Shown: one piece after another, positions 32,315-40,818 of the stretch
How positions within the stretch are numbered: the stretch's first letter is position 1
Layout of the letters: each line of letters starts with the position of its first letter
NCBI GenBank assembly: GCA_016185145.1
Contig: JACPOB010000029.1
Span: 94,091 to 139,039 of the forward strand
Direction: 5' to 3'
Source of the DNA: Rhodospirillales bacterium
GTDB lineage: Bacteria; Pseudomonadota; Alphaproteobacteria; Reyranellales; Reyranellaceae
Length of the DNA stretch: 44,949 nucleotides
Made by a program: the position numbers and the translations under genes
The notes under the pieces: generated by a model
Databases searched by the model: none
Seen by the model: only the letters and a program-made list of their open reading frames with translations
What the model was told of the DNA's origin: nothing

Positions 32315-32342
32315 GAGCCGTGTGCCTCCTTCTCGCCTGCGC

Positions 32343-32417
32343 TGGTGAGCCCGGTAGGGATCGAACCTACGACCACCTGATTAAAAGTCAGATGCTCTAC
32401 CGCTGAGCTACGGGCTC
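32343..32417 (-). tRNA. tRNA-Lys(TTT)
   Basis: A full cloverleaf reads on the minus strand: acceptor GAGCCCG/CGGGCTC, D-arm GCTC...GAGC, anticodon stem with loop CTTTTAA (anticodon TTT, lysine), T-arm GTAGG-TTCGATC-CCTAC, and an encoded CCA end. A good promoter stands 41 bases upstream. The polysaccharide export cluster begins directly downstream on the same strand. Confidence 0.97.
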
Positions 32418-32458
32418 GCTCCGGCCTGGCGCGGAGGGCCGAAGCCCCGCGCGGCGCC

Positions 32459-32487
32459 CGTATAAGATGCGCGGGCCCCCCGGTCAA
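32459..32487 (-). promoter_or_regulatory. Predicted sigma-70 promoter of tRNA-Lys
   Basis: On the minus strand TTGACC (32487-32482) and TATACG (32464-32459) are 17 bases apart. Transcription would start near 32452, leaving a leader of about 35 bases before the tRNA. No terminator was seen between the tRNA and the kpsM-like gene, so this promoter may also serve that cluster. Confidence 0.6.
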
Positions 32488-32528
32488 CGCGGCGGCAAAG
32501 CCAACGGCCGCCCCCGATGCCGGGCCGG

Positions 32529-33035
32529 TCAACCCTTCTTGAACTTGTCCTTCAGCCGCTGGAAGACCTTCTTGGACACGAACTGAGAGGTGTCTCCGCC
32601 CAGCCGGGCGATGTCCTTGACCAGCGAGGAGGCGATGAACTGATGGCGGTCGGAGGCCATCAGGAAGATGGTCTCGATATTGGGCTCCATGCGGGCATTC
32701 ATGTTGGCCATCTGGATCTCGTACTCGAAATCCGAGACCGCGCGCAGGCCGCGGATGATGACCGAGGCGCCGACCTCGCGGGCGAAATGGATCAGCAGCC
32801 CGTCGAACGGTACGATCTGGATGCGCGCCTTGTCGGCCGCCGAGAAATCCTCGATGTCGTCCTTGATGATGTCGATGCGTTCCTGCAGCGAGAACAACGG
32901 CCCCTTGCCGATGTTGGTCGCCGGCCCGATCACCAGCCGGTCGACCAGCCTGAGCGATCGGCGCACCACTTCCATGTGCCCGCTGGTGATAGGATCGAAC
33001 GTGCCCGGATACACGCCGACGCGGTCTGACGCCAT
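32529..33035 (-). CDS. coaD: Phosphopantetheine adenylyltransferase
   Basis: This enzyme catalyses the fourth step of coenzyme A synthesis, joining ATP and 4'-phosphopantetheine. Residues RVGVYPGTFDPITSGH hold the nucleotidyltransferase TxGH signature with His20, and FIASSLVKDIA corresponds to the conserved ISS(T)xVR region. ATG at 33035 gives 168 residues, the usual length, and a normal N-terminus MASDRVGVYPG; an ATG seven codons earlier (33056) is also open. It follows gyrA on the same strand after 70 bases, a common arrangement in alphaproteobacteria. Confidence 0.95.
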   Translation of the reverse strand: MASDRVGVYPGTFDPITSGHMEVVRRSLRLVDRLVIGPATNIGKGPLFSLQERIDIIKDDIEDFSAADKARIQIVPFDGLLIHFAREVGASVIIRGLRAVSDFEYEIQMANMNARMEPNIETIFLMASDRHQFIASSLVKDIARLGGDTSQFVSKKVFQRLKDKFKKG

Positions 33036-33105
33036 GCCTGCCCCCAACTTCCCCATGACTGGTGCGCCACAAGCGGCGGCGAAGTCTTAACGACACGGGA
33101 GGTCC

Positions 33106-35898
33106 TTATCCACCGTTTGTTTCGCCGTGGCCGTCGCCGTTGCCATTGGCATCGTCCTCGCCCATGCGCACCGCGGACACCACGCGCTCGCCTTCGCTGA
33201 CATTGACGATGCGTACGCCGCGCGTGCCTCGGCCCGCAATGCGGATTCCATCCACCGGACAGCGGATCAGCGTGCCCCCGTCGGTCACCAGCATGATCTG
33301 GTCGCTGTCCAGCACGGGGAATGCCGCGACGACCTCGCCGCCCTTGGCCAGATTCATCAGCTCGACGCCCTTTCCGCCGCGGCCGGTCACCCGATATTCG
33401 TAGGCCGACGTGCGCTTGCCGAAGCCCGACGAAGCCACGGTGAGCACGAACTCCTCCTTGGCCTGCAGCTCCTTGAAGCGGTCCTCCGACAGCGTCGCCG
33501 CGACGGTCGCCTCCTCGGTCGTCGGCGCTGCCTCCTCCTCGCCGGCCTCGGCCGCATTCTCCGCCTGGCGCAGCGCGCGGGAGCGGCGCAGGTAGCCTTC
33601 GCGCTCCTCGGCCGCGATGCCCTTGCCGCCGTCGACCAGCGACATCGAGATCACCTCGTCGCCCTCGGCCAGCGCGATGCCGCGCACGCCCGTCGAATTG
33701 CGGCTGGCGAACACGCGGACAGTCGCGACCGGGAAGCGCATGGCGCGTCCCTGCCGGGTCGCCAGCAACACGTCCTGCTCCTCGCTGCATACGCCGACGC
33801 CGATCAGCCGATCGCCGGAATCGTCGCCCTCGAACTTCATGGCGATCTTGCCGCTCTGGTTGACGTTCACGAAGTCGCTGAGCTCGTTGCGGCGCACGCC
33901 GCCGCGCCCCGTGGCGAACATGACGTGCAGCGTCGACCAGCTCGCCTCATCCTCGGGCATCGGCATGACGGCGCTGATCGTCTCGCCCTCGCTGAGCGGC
34001 AGCAGGTTGACGAAGGCCTTGCCGCGCGCCTGCGGGGCGCCCAGCGGCAGACGCCAGACCTTGAGCTTGTAGACGATGCCGCGGCTGGAGAAGAACAGGA
34101 CGGGCGTGTGCGTGTTGGCGACGAACAGGCGCGAGACGAAGTCGTCGTCGCGCGTGGCCATGCCGGCACGCCCCTTGCCGCCGCGCCGCTGGGCGCGATA
34201 GGCCGAGACCGGCACGCGCTTGACGTAGCCGCCGTGCGTGACCGTGACGACCATGTCCTCACGCTGGATCAGGTCCTCGATGTCCTCCTCGAACTCGTTG
34301 TCCAGGATCTCGGTGCGCCGCGGCGTCGCGTACTGCTCCTTGATCTGGAGCAGTTCCTTGCGCATCAGCGCGAAGAGCTTGCCGCGATCGGCCAGCAATT
34401 CGAGATAGCCCTCGATCAGCCTGGCGACCTCGGTCAATTCCTCGGCGATCTTGTCGCGCTCCAGGCCGGTCAAGCGCTGCAGGCGCAACTCGAGGATGGC
34501 GCGCGCCTGCGCCTCGGACAGCCGGTAGGTGCCCTCGGACGAGACCTCGCGGCCGGGCTCGGCGATCAGCACGATCAGCGGCGCCACGTCGGCCGCCGGC
34601 CAGTCGCGCGCCATCAGGCGCTCGCGCGCCGCCACCGGATCGGGTGCGCGGCGGATCATCTCGATCACTTCGTCGATGTTGGCGACGGCGATGGCGAGAC
34701 CGACCAGCACGTGGGCGCGGTCTCGGGCATGGCGCAATTCGTAGTTGGTGCGCCGCGTCAGCACCTCGGCGCGGAAGCGGATGAAAGCCTCGAGGAGTTC
34801 CTTGAGGCTCATCAGCCGCGGCCGGCCGCCGTCGAGCGCCAGCGCATTGACGCTGAAATTCGTCTGCAGCGGCGTGTATCGGTAGAGCTGGTTCAGCACG
34901 ACGTCGGCCATCGCCTCGCGCTTCAGCTCGACGACCAGGCGTACGCCGTCGCGGTCGCTCTCGTCGCGCACCTCGGACACGCCCTCGACCTTCTTGTCGC
35001 GCACCACCTCGGCGATGCGCTCGTGCAGGCGCGCCTTGTTCTCCTGGTAGGGGATCTCCGAGATGATGATCGATTCGCGACCGCCGCGGCTCTCCTCGAC
35101 TCGCGTCTTGGCCCGCATGATCAGCGAACCGCGCCCGAGCTCGAAGGCTGCGCGGATGCCATTACGGCCGAGGATGGTGGCCCCGGTCGGAAAGTCCGGA
35201 CCCGGCACGTACTCCATGAGCTGCTGCATGGTGAGCTCGGGATTGTCGATCAACGCGCAGCAGGCATCGATCAGCTCGCCGAGATTGTGCGGCGGGATGT
35301 TGGTGGCCATGCCGACGGCGATGCCACCCGCACCGTTGGCCAGCAGGTTGGGGAACGCGGCCGGCAGGACCGTCGGCTCCTGCTCGCGTTCGTCGTAGTT
35401 GGGTTGGAACTCGACCGTATCCTTGTCGATATCGGCCAGCAGCGTCTCGGCGGCGGGCGCTAGCCGCGCCTCGGTGTAGCGCATGGCCGCCGGTGGATCG
35501 CCGTCCATCGAGCCGAAATTGCCCTGCCCGGAGATCAGCGGCAGGCGCATGGAGAAGTCCTGCGCCATGCGCACCATGGCGTCGTAGATCGCCGAGTCGC
35601 CGTGCGGGTGATATTTGCCCATCACATCGCCGACGATGCGGGCGGACTTGCGGAAGGGGCGCGTCGAATCGTAGCCGCCTTCCTTCATCGCGTAGAGGAT
35701 GCGCCGTTGCACCGGCTTCAGCCCGTCACGCGCATCGGGGAGTGCGCGCGACACGATCACGCTCATGGCGTAATCGAGATAGGAGCGGCGCATCTCCTCT
35801 TCGATCGTTATCGGCGCGATGTCGTGCGGCGGCTGAGGCGGCGGCGGGGGCGCGTCTGGGGGCGGCGGCGCCGGTGGAAGGGTCGTATCGTCGCTCAC
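33106..35898 (-). CDS. gyrA: DNA gyrase subunit A
   Basis: This subunit cuts and rejoins DNA in negative supercoiling. GTG at 35898 is chosen, giving 930 residues; an ATG 31 codons earlier is open but lies in the leader. The N-terminus carries a proline-rich stretch (residues 8-24). The catalytic Tyr141 is in AMRYTE. The quinolone region [17 protein letters not shown] keeps Ser102 and Asp106 (E. coli Ser83 and Asp87), the sensitive form. The GyrA box QRRGGKG, present in the C-terminal domain, separates it from ParC. An acidic Glu/Ala-rich insertion ([20 protein letters not shown]) interrupts the C-terminal propeller, and the protein ends in an Asn/Gly/Asp-rich tail. coaD follows. Confidence 0.97.
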   Translation of the reverse strand: MSDDTTLPPAPPPPDAPPPPPQPPHDIAPITIEEEMRRSYLDYAMSVIVSRALPDARDGLKPVQRRILYAMKEGGYDSTRPFRKSARIVGDVMGKYHPHGDSAIYDAMVRMAQDFSMRLPLISGQGNFGSMDGDPPAAMRYTEARLAPAAETLLADIDKDTVEFQPNYDEREQEPTVLPAAFPNLLANGAGGIAVGMATNIPPHNLGELIDACCALIDNPELTMQQLMEYVPGPDFPTGATILGRNGIRAAFELGRGSLIMRAKTRVEESRGGRESIIISEIPYQENKARLHERIAEVVRDKKVEGVSEVRDESDRDGVRLVVELKREAMADVVLNQLYRYTPLQTNFSVNALALDGGRPRLMSLKELLEAFIRFRAEVLTRRTNYELRHARDRAHVLVGLAIAVANIDEVIEMIRRAPDPVAARERLMARDWPAADVAPLIVLIAEPGREVSSEGTYRLSEAQARAILELRLQRLTGLERDKIAEELTEVARLIEGYLELLADRGKLFALMRKELLQIKEQYATPRRTEILDNEFEEDIEDLIQREDMVVTVTHGGYVKRVPVSAYRAQRRGGKGRAGMATRDDDFVSRLFVANTHTPVLFFSSRGIVYKLKVWRLPLGAPQARGKAFVNLLPLSEGETISAVMPMPEDEASWSTLHVMFATGRGGVRRNELSDFVNVNQSGKIAMKFEGDDSGDRLIGVGVCSEEQDVLLATRQGRAMRFPVATVRVFASRNSTGVRGIALAEGDEVISMSLVDGGKGIAAEEREGYLRRSRALRQAENAAEAGEEEAAPTTEEATVAATLSEDRFKELQAKEEFVLTVASSGFGKRTSAYEYRVTGRGGKGVELMNLAKGGEVVAAFPVLDSDQIMLVTDGGTLIRCPVDGIRIAGRGTRGVRIVNVSEGERVVSAVRMGEDDANGNGDGHGETNGG

Positions 35899-35934
35899 GG
35901 AAACCTGGTTTTTGCTCGCTTTTGAGGCCCTGCC

Positions 35935-35968
35935 AGAGGGCCCGGCGGAACGAAACCGCACCCTAGCA
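35935..35968 (-). promoter_or_regulatory. Possible gyrA promoter (region)
   Basis: On the minus strand, TTGGTC and TAGGGT with a 17-base spacer lie within the A+T-richer leader about 60 bases before the GTG start. The -10 element is weak, so this is tentative. The rest of the 176-base gap to the divergent HAD gene contains only A+T-rich sequence. Confidence 0.3.
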
Positions 35969-36074
35969 AAACGGGCCGGAAAGACCAACAAAAAACGGTT
36001 GGGAGACCACTATTTAACGCTTTGATTTTATTAGTTAAATTGGCGACGAAAACGCTCCTTGGAAAGGCCCTGAA

Positions 36075-36728
36075 TTGACCCCCAAAACAGCCCAGAAAAC
36101 AGGCGCGAAACGGCCTTCCGTGGCGGTTTTCGACATGGGCGGCGTGCTGATCGACTGGAACCCCCGGTACCTCTACCGCAAGCTGATCGCCGACCCTGAG
36201 GAAATGGAGCGTTTCCTGGCCACCGTGACCACGACGCCGTGGCACAACCTGCAGGATGCAGGCGCAGACCCCGTCGAGGCGACGCGGCTGCTCAAGGCCC
36301 GGCACCCCGGCCAGGACGCCCTGATCGAGGCCTTTTACGGCCGCTTCGACGAGATGATGGAGCGGTCCTTCCCCGAGATGGCGGCTCTGGTGGAGCGCCT
36401 GCACGGGGCAGGAACGCCGCTCTACCTGCTGTCCAACGCGCCCGACCTCGTCGACACCTGGGTGCGCGGCCCCGCTCGGGCCAAACACCCCTTCTTCGGC
36501 CATTTCCGCGACTACGTGGTCTCGGGCGTCGTGAAGTGCCTCAAGCCGGATGCCGCGATCTACGACATCGTCTGCCGCACCGGCGGGTTCCAGCCGGGCG
36601 AGGCGGTGCTGATCGACGACAACCTGCCGAACGTCGAGGGCGCGCGCGCCTTCGGCATGCACGCCGTCCATCACCGCTCGGCGGCGGAGACCGTGGAGGC
36701 CCTGCGCACACTGGGCCTGCCCGCATGA
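36075..36728 (+). CDS. HAD-family hydrolase
   Basis: This is a 217-residue phosphatase or dehalogenase-like enzyme of HAD subfamily IA. Motif I is VAVFDMGGVLIDWNP with nucleophile Asp20; the second residue of the usual DxD is Gly22, as in YihX-like members. Motif II is LYLLSNAP, motif III has Lys in VVKCLKPD, and motif IV is LIDDNLPNVEGA. The substrate is unknown. TTG at 36075 is used because GGAAAGG lies 7 bases upstream and no ATG or GTG precedes motif I. Its stop overlaps the start of the next gene (ATGA). It is divergent from gyrA. Confidence 0.9.
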   Translation: MTPKTAQKTGAKRPSVAVFDMGGVLIDWNPRYLYRKLIADPEEMERFLATVTTTPWHNLQDAGADPVEATRLLKARHPGQDALIEAFYGRFDEMMERSFPEMAALVERLHGAGTPLYLLSNAPDLVDTWVRGPARAKHPFFGHFRDYVVSGVVKCLKPDAAIYDIVCRTGGFQPGEAVLIDDNLPNVEGARAFGMHAVHHRSAAETVEALRTLGLPA

Positions 36729-37225
36729 AGGTCCCGGCCGCGCTCGGCGACCTGCCGCGGCCGCTCTATTTCTTCGACGGCCATTGCGAGCTGTGCAGCG
36801 GCTTCGTCGCCTTCTGCCTGGCGCGCGACCCCTGCGGCCGGTTGAAGTTCGCCAGCGCGCAGTCAGCGTTGGGTCAGCGCGTCCTGCAGGAGATCGGCCT
36901 GCCCCCGGGCACTTTCGACCGGACGATCCTGCTGCTCGACGGCGACGAGGTGCATATGCGATCAGCCGCCGTCCTGCGCTCGCTGCGCCATCTTCGCGGA
37001 CCGGTGCGGTGGCTTCAGCCTCTGGTTCTGATCCCGGCCTTCCTGCGCGATCCGCTCTATGACCTCATCGCACGCAACCGATATCGCTGGTTCGGCCGCC
37101 GACCGACCTGCTTCGTGCCGACGCCCGGGATGCGCGATCGTTTCATCGGCCTCCAGGTCAGCGGATGCCAGCGGATGCCGTGGGCGAAGCTGAACACCGA
37201 CGTCAGCTCCTCGCGCGATCCGTAA
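36725..37225 (+). CDS. DCC-family thiol-disulfide oxidoreductase-like protein (DUF393)
   Basis: This 166-residue protein begins with the DCC signature FFDGHCELCSGFVAF, with the CxxC pair at Cys21 and Cys24, and continues with RLKFASAQS and TILLLDGDEVHMRSAAVLRSL, all typical of DUF393. Members are predicted to be thioredoxin-like, but no substrate is established. It is translationally coupled to the HAD gene by ATGA and runs 23 bases into the 3' end of the convergent minus-strand gene. Confidence 0.9.
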   Translation: MKVPAALGDLPRPLYFFDGHCELCSGFVAFCLARDPCGRLKFASAQSALGQRVLQEIGLPPGTFDRTILLLDGDEVHMRSAAVLRSLRHLRGPVRWLQPLVLIPAFLRDPLYDLIARNRYRWFGRRPTCFVPTPGMRDRFIGLQVSGCQRMPWAKLNTDVSSSRDP

Positions 37226-38807
37226 GCCATCCGCGGTAGCGAACCAGCCGGCCAACCAGCGGCAGGCCGATCTGCACGTCGAAGCAGAACCGCTCCTCCT
37301 CTTCCGATTCCACTGCTTCGATCACCGGCCACAGGGCGCGCGGCAGGGGCAGGCCACAGCAGCGCATGCCGACCATCGAGAGGCTGAGACGCTCGTCGCT
37401 GACCTGCAGCCAAAGATCGAAGTCGAAGATGCCGAAGCGCTCGACGATCCAGCCCGCAGGCTTGCGCAGGCCGATGAACTGCCGCGAGCGCATGATCCGG
37501 CCGCCGATTCGCCGCGTCCACAGCTCGCCTGTGCCGGCGGCAGTGAACTCGACCGCGATGGGCGCGTCGTCGGTCGCCGCAGGAAGCTGGAACAGCCATG
37601 CTACCAGCCGCCCGCCGACTGTCTGCGCGCCGGTGACGGTGCAGCGCCCCTTCCAGTGCGATTGGCCGGCATCGTGCAGCGCCTGGCCGGCGCGCGATTG
37701 GCGGTCGTAGGCAGAGCCGAGGGCGCGCCGATAGAGCGACGGCTGCAGGTCGGTATCATCCCATCCTGTGGCGACCCGCAAACCCGCCCGGCGCCACTCG
37801 GCTTCGATCTCGGCGAGGCTCAACAAGCCGAGACACGGCAGGGCGCCGCGCGTGGCAAGTCCGCCGGCAAGCTTGCGCACCAGTGTTGCCGCCGGCGTCA
37901 CCGGGATGAAGGGCCCGTCGCCGCCCTCGGCGATCAGGCACCACACGCGGGTCAGCGAACCGGCTTGCACCTCCAGGCGCAGCCCGCCGCGATCGGTACC
38001 GAGAAAACGCAGGCGGTCGGCGACGGCGGCCAGCAGAGGCGCCACCGGCGCCAGCGTCCGTACCAGGCCAAGCCGAACCAGCCAGGACAGCGACCACAGC
38101 CCGACATGGAAGATCGATACTTCCAGCCCCGCTCCGGCGAACGTGTCGCGAATGCCGAAGCGACGCGCAAACAACGCCGGCTCCGGCAGGTCGCAGGGCG
38201 CCACCCAGCGCTTGCCGAGCCCCGGCAGGCGCATGCGCCGCAGATCGCCCCAGACCCGGCGGCCCGGCTGGTCGGCGATAGGCCTGCCGGCGCCGCCGAC
38301 GATCGCCGCCACCAGGGCTGGCCCGCGCGGTGCGTCGTTGCCGGGCATGATACCGAAAGCGACGCGTTCGACGGGTCCGCTCTGCAGAGCCTCCTCGACC
38401 GCTGCGCCGGTGAGGGCGGGCGCGGTGCTGACGCCGGCGCAGACCAGCACGCCAGCCTTCAGCGCGGCGTCATGCAGCTGGTCGATGCCATGCACGAAAG
38501 CGGCGTCGTCGGCGAGATCGAGATAGTGCACGCCGTGGCGGATGCAGCACTCGGCCACGGCGTAGTCCTGGCCTTGGAAAGGACCGGCGGCGTGGACCAC
38601 CACGTCATGGCCACCCTCACCCAGCACGCGGTCGAGATCGGAGCGCCAGTCGAGCGCACGGCCGCCGACAGCGAGCTCGCGCGCCAGAGCATCGACGGCG
38701 GCACGATCGCGCGCGGCAATGGTGAGCGCGATCGCCGGATCGCCGGCGAGCAGGCGGCAGAGTCTGCTGCCGAAGACGCCGGTGCCGCCAAGGACCAGGA
38801 CGCGCAA
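37203..38807 (-). CDS. Saccharopine-dehydrogenase-like NAD(P)-binding protein with C-terminal DUF4166
   Basis: The 534-residue protein has an N-terminal Rossmann domain (RVLVLGGTGVFGSRLCRLL, GGTG at 7-10; HAAGPFQGQDYAVAECC and HYLDLADDAAF follow as in saccharopine reductase-like proteins). From about residue 365 it shows the DUF4166 region (SHWKGRCTV, ELWTRRIGGRIMRSRQ, GLPLPRALWPVI, the FCFDVQIGLPLVGRLVRYRGWL block). The reaction is unknown; fusions of this kind occur in several proteobacteria. TTG at 38807 gives the normal start of the nucleotide-binding fold, 7 bases after the racemase-like stop; a longer frame from 38867 overlaps that gene. It ends convergently with the DCC gene. Confidence 0.85.
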   Translation of the reverse strand: MRVLVLGGTGVFGSRLCRLLAGDPAIALTIAARDRAAVDALARELAVGGRALDWRSDLDRVLGEGGHDVVVHAAGPFQGQDYAVAECCIRHGVHYLDLADDAAFVHGIDQLHDAALKAGVLVCAGVSTAPALTGAAVEEALQSGPVERVAFGIMPGNDAPRGPALVAAIVGGAGRPIADQPGRRVWGDLRRMRLPGLGKRWVAPCDLPEPALFARRFGIRDTFAGAGLEVSIFHVGLWSLSWLVRLGLVRTLAPVAPLLAAVADRLRFLGTDRGGLRLEVQAGSLTRVWCLIAEGGDGPFIPVTPAATLVRKLAGGLATRGALPCLGLLSLAEIEAEWRRAGLRVATGWDDTDLQPSLYRRALGSAYDRQSRAGQALHDAGQSHWKGRCTVTGAQTVGGRLVAWLFQLPAATDDAPIAVEFTAAGTGELWTRRIGGRIMRSRQFIGLRKPAGWIVERFGIFDFDLWLQVSDERLSLSMVGMRCCGLPLPRALWPVIEAVESEEEERFCFDVQIGLPLVGRLVRYRGWLTDRARS

Positions 38808-38814
38808 GCGCGAC

Positions 38815-39594
38815 CTAGCGCAGCCGCTCCTCGAACTCGGCAATCGCCTCCGGCGGCGCCTTGGCATAGGTGCCGCGACGGCTCACGACCAGGTTGGTGA
38901 TCGAGCGCAACGAGATCGCCATCTCGGTCGCCTTGGCGACGATGGCGATGCCGTTCAGCACCGGCGCATCGTCGATGATGAACGGGCTTTCGCGCGCGAA
39001 CAGCATCATCGGCAGGCCGCCGGCGGGGATGATGACCTCGGCCCCCTTCTCGATCAGCGGCCTCACCTGCGTGACGAACTGGCTGCGCACCTCGGCATAG
39101 GCCGCTTCGTCAGTGAAGGCCTTCATGAAGGCCGGCAGGTTCATCTTCAGCGCCTGGGTGCCGGCATAGCGTTCGCCGAGCCCGTGCATGCGGATCTGCC
39201 GATCGTGCCACGGTACGAACACCGGATCGATGGTCACCAGCCCCAGCTTCCCGCCCATGCTCAGCGCGGCGAGCAGGTTGGCCTCGCCCAGGCCGATCAC
39301 CGGGATGTCGACGGCGCCCTTGATCTCGATCAGGCCGGGCTCCTGGAAATGGCCGATGACGAAGGCGTCGTAGCCGGCCTTCTCGGCAGCCAGCGCGTTG
39401 CCGATGACTTGCGCGGCGCAGCGGAACTCGGTCAGCGCATGGAAGGAATGGTCGGGCGGATCGAGGCCATGAACCTCGAAGCTGACGCCGGGGGCAGCCA
39501 CTTTGGCCAGCATGGCCTGCAGACGCTCGATGTAGGGCGCCTGCTCCACGGGATGGACGAAGCTCTGGTACCAGATCCGGGCCATGGCTTTCAC
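38815..39594 (-). CDS. Asp/Glu/hydantoin racemase family protein with both catalytic cysteines replaced
   Basis: The 259-residue fold belongs to the two-cysteine racemase superfamily (aspartate, glutamate and hydantoin racemases, maleate isomerase, arylmalonate decarboxylase). The first catalytic segment, normally ACFGDPGL, reads GHFQEPGL with His82 for Cys. The second, normally GC(T/A)GM, reads PAGGLP with Ala191 for Cys. One Cys remains elsewhere (Cys59). So a classic two-base racemisation is unlikely; a decarboxylase, isomerase or binding role is possible. GTG at 39594 overlaps the upstream stop by GTGA; ATG at 39585 is an alternative. Middle gene of a three-gene minus-strand set with an amidohydrolase and a DUF4166 protein. 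Confidence 0.82.
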   Translation of the reverse strand: MKAMARIWYQSFVHPVEQAPYIERLQAMLAKVAAPGVSFEVHGLDPPDHSFHALTEFRCAAQVIGNALAAEKAGYDAFVIGHFQEPGLIEIKGAVDIPVIGLGEANLLAALSMGGKLGLVTIDPVFVPWHDRQIRMHGLGERYAGTQALKMNLPAFMKAFTDEAAYAEVRSQFVTQVRPLIEKGAEVIIPAGGLPMMLFARESPFIIDDAPVLNGIAIVAKATEMAISLRSITNLVVSRRGTYAKAPPEAIAEFEERLR

Positions 39595-40598
39595 ACCTGC
39601 AGCTTGAAGATGCGCAGTGCGTTGGTCTCGTAGATCTTCCGGCGCTGCTCCTCGCTGACGTCCGCACCATCCATGAACTGCACGGCCTCGGCGTCGTCCT
39701 CGTAGGGATAATCGGCCGCGAACATGATGCGGTCGTCGCCCAGCTCGTCGAGGCCGAGCTTCAGGACCGCCATGTCGGTGACGCCCGCGGTGGTGATGTA
39801 GAAGTTCTCAAGAAAGTATTCGCTGGGGCGCTTGGGCAGCTTCTCGGTGGCGCCGATCTTCACCTGCAACGCGTAGCGATTGTCGATGCGCTTCAGCCAG
39901 TAGGGAATGCCCTCGCCCATGTGGCCGAGCACGATGCGCAGTTTGGGATGCCGGTCGAAGGCGCCGGACATGATCAGGCGCATGGCATGCAGGCCCGTCT
40001 CGGCCGAGAACCCCCAGGTCGCGAAATAGAGGCCGTAGTCGAGGTACGGCGTCACCATCGACGGCCCGGGCTCGCGCGGATGCAGGTAGATCGGCATGTC
40101 CAATGCCTCGGCCGCCTCGAGGATCGGCCGGTACTTGGGCAGGTCGAGATACTCGCTCCTGGTGTGGGAGTTGATGATGACGCCGCTGAGGCCGAGGCTC
40201 TTGCCGCGCTCGATCTCGCGCGCCGCCGCCTGCGGATCCTGCGGCGCGACGGCAGCGAGCCCCGCCAGTCGTGTCGGATTGGCCTTGATCGCCGCCGCCA
40301 GCGCGTCGTTCGATTCTGCGGCGAGCCGCGTCGCCATGTCGGCCGCGAAGATCTGCACTCCCGGCGAGGTCAACGACAGAACCTCGACGTCCATCCCGAC
40401 ATTGTCCATGTGCGCTATGCGGCCGGCACCGATGTCCATGAGCCTGGCCAGGAAGATGTCCGTGCCCTTGGAAGGCTTGAGCAGGCTGCCACCCAGTTTG
40501 GCGAAGCCCGGTTCGACGTCGCTGCTGGCCAGGACTTGCCTCCAGCCGGCCAGGATCTCGGCCGTGATGAAGGCCTCTTCGACTGCAATACGCCGCAT
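39591..40598 (-). CDS. Amidohydrolase family protein (ACMSD/dihydroxybenzoate decarboxylase-like)
   Basis: This is a 335-residue metal-dependent enzyme of the amidohydrolase-2 branch. The N-terminal EEAF (Glu7, Ala9 in place of the usual HxH) is characteristic of 2,3-dihydroxybenzoate and gamma-resorcylate decarboxylases. Other predicted ligands are His173 in YLHPREP, His226 in LGHMGEG and Asp296 in FAADYPYE. It is likely a non-oxidative decarboxylase or hydrolase of an aromatic or cyclic acid. ATG at 40598 (MRRIAVEEAF) is chosen with GGGA upstream; TTG at 40604 is in frame. It is the first gene of the set with the racemase-like and DUF4166 genes. Confidence 0.9.
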   Translation of the reverse strand: MRRIAVEEAFITAEILAGWRQVLASSDVEPGFAKLGGSLLKPSKGTDIFLARLMDIGAGRIAHMDNVGMDVEVLSLTSPGVQIFAADMATRLAAESNDALAAAIKANPTRLAGLAAVAPQDPQAAAREIERGKSLGLSGVIINSHTRSEYLDLPKYRPILEAAEALDMPIYLHPREPGPSMVTPYLDYGLYFATWGFSAETGLHAMRLIMSGAFDRHPKLRIVLGHMGEGIPYWLKRIDNRYALQVKIGATEKLPKRPSEYFLENFYITTAGVTDMAVLKLGLDELGDDRIMFAADYPYEDDAEAVQFMDGADVSEEQRRKIYETNALRIFKLQV

Positions 40599-40611
40599 GA
40601 TCAATATCCCG

Positions 40612-40740
40612 TCAGAGATCGAACCCGAAACGCCAGTAACGTAGCCCGAAATTCATCGGCAGGTCGCCGTCGATCATGAAGCCCTTGCGCTCGTAAGGGC
40701 CGCGCGCCGTCGGCGCTGCGCGACGCGGGCACAGCGACAC
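40612..40740 (-). CDS. Possible small ORF downstream of ssb (uncertain)
   Basis: After the ssb stop the same frame stays open for 69 codons to a TGA at 40612. The last part has codon composition like neighbouring genes and an aromatic-rich end (DLPMNFGLRYWRFGFDL). The best start is GTG 40740 preceded by GGGGAG, giving 42 residues; TTG 40755 is the other option. No family is recognised. It could be a small protein, or the broken 3' end of a longer gene; read-through of ssb is unlikely because the SSB acidic tip must be free. Confidence 0.25.
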   Translation of the reverse strand: MSLCPRRAAPTARGPYERKGFMIDGDLPMNFGLRYWRFGFDL

Positions 40741-40818
40741 CCGCTCCCCGGCCAATCGCGTGGGAAGATCGACAGCCGCATGTTCTGCGGCGGTCAGGCG
40801 CTGGATCGTCGCTGCGTC

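Noticed and set aside
33127..35463. Very long plus-strand open frame (778 codons) opposite gyrA
   Set aside because: It mirrors gyrA codon bias; high GC removes stops on the other strand. No family resemblance.
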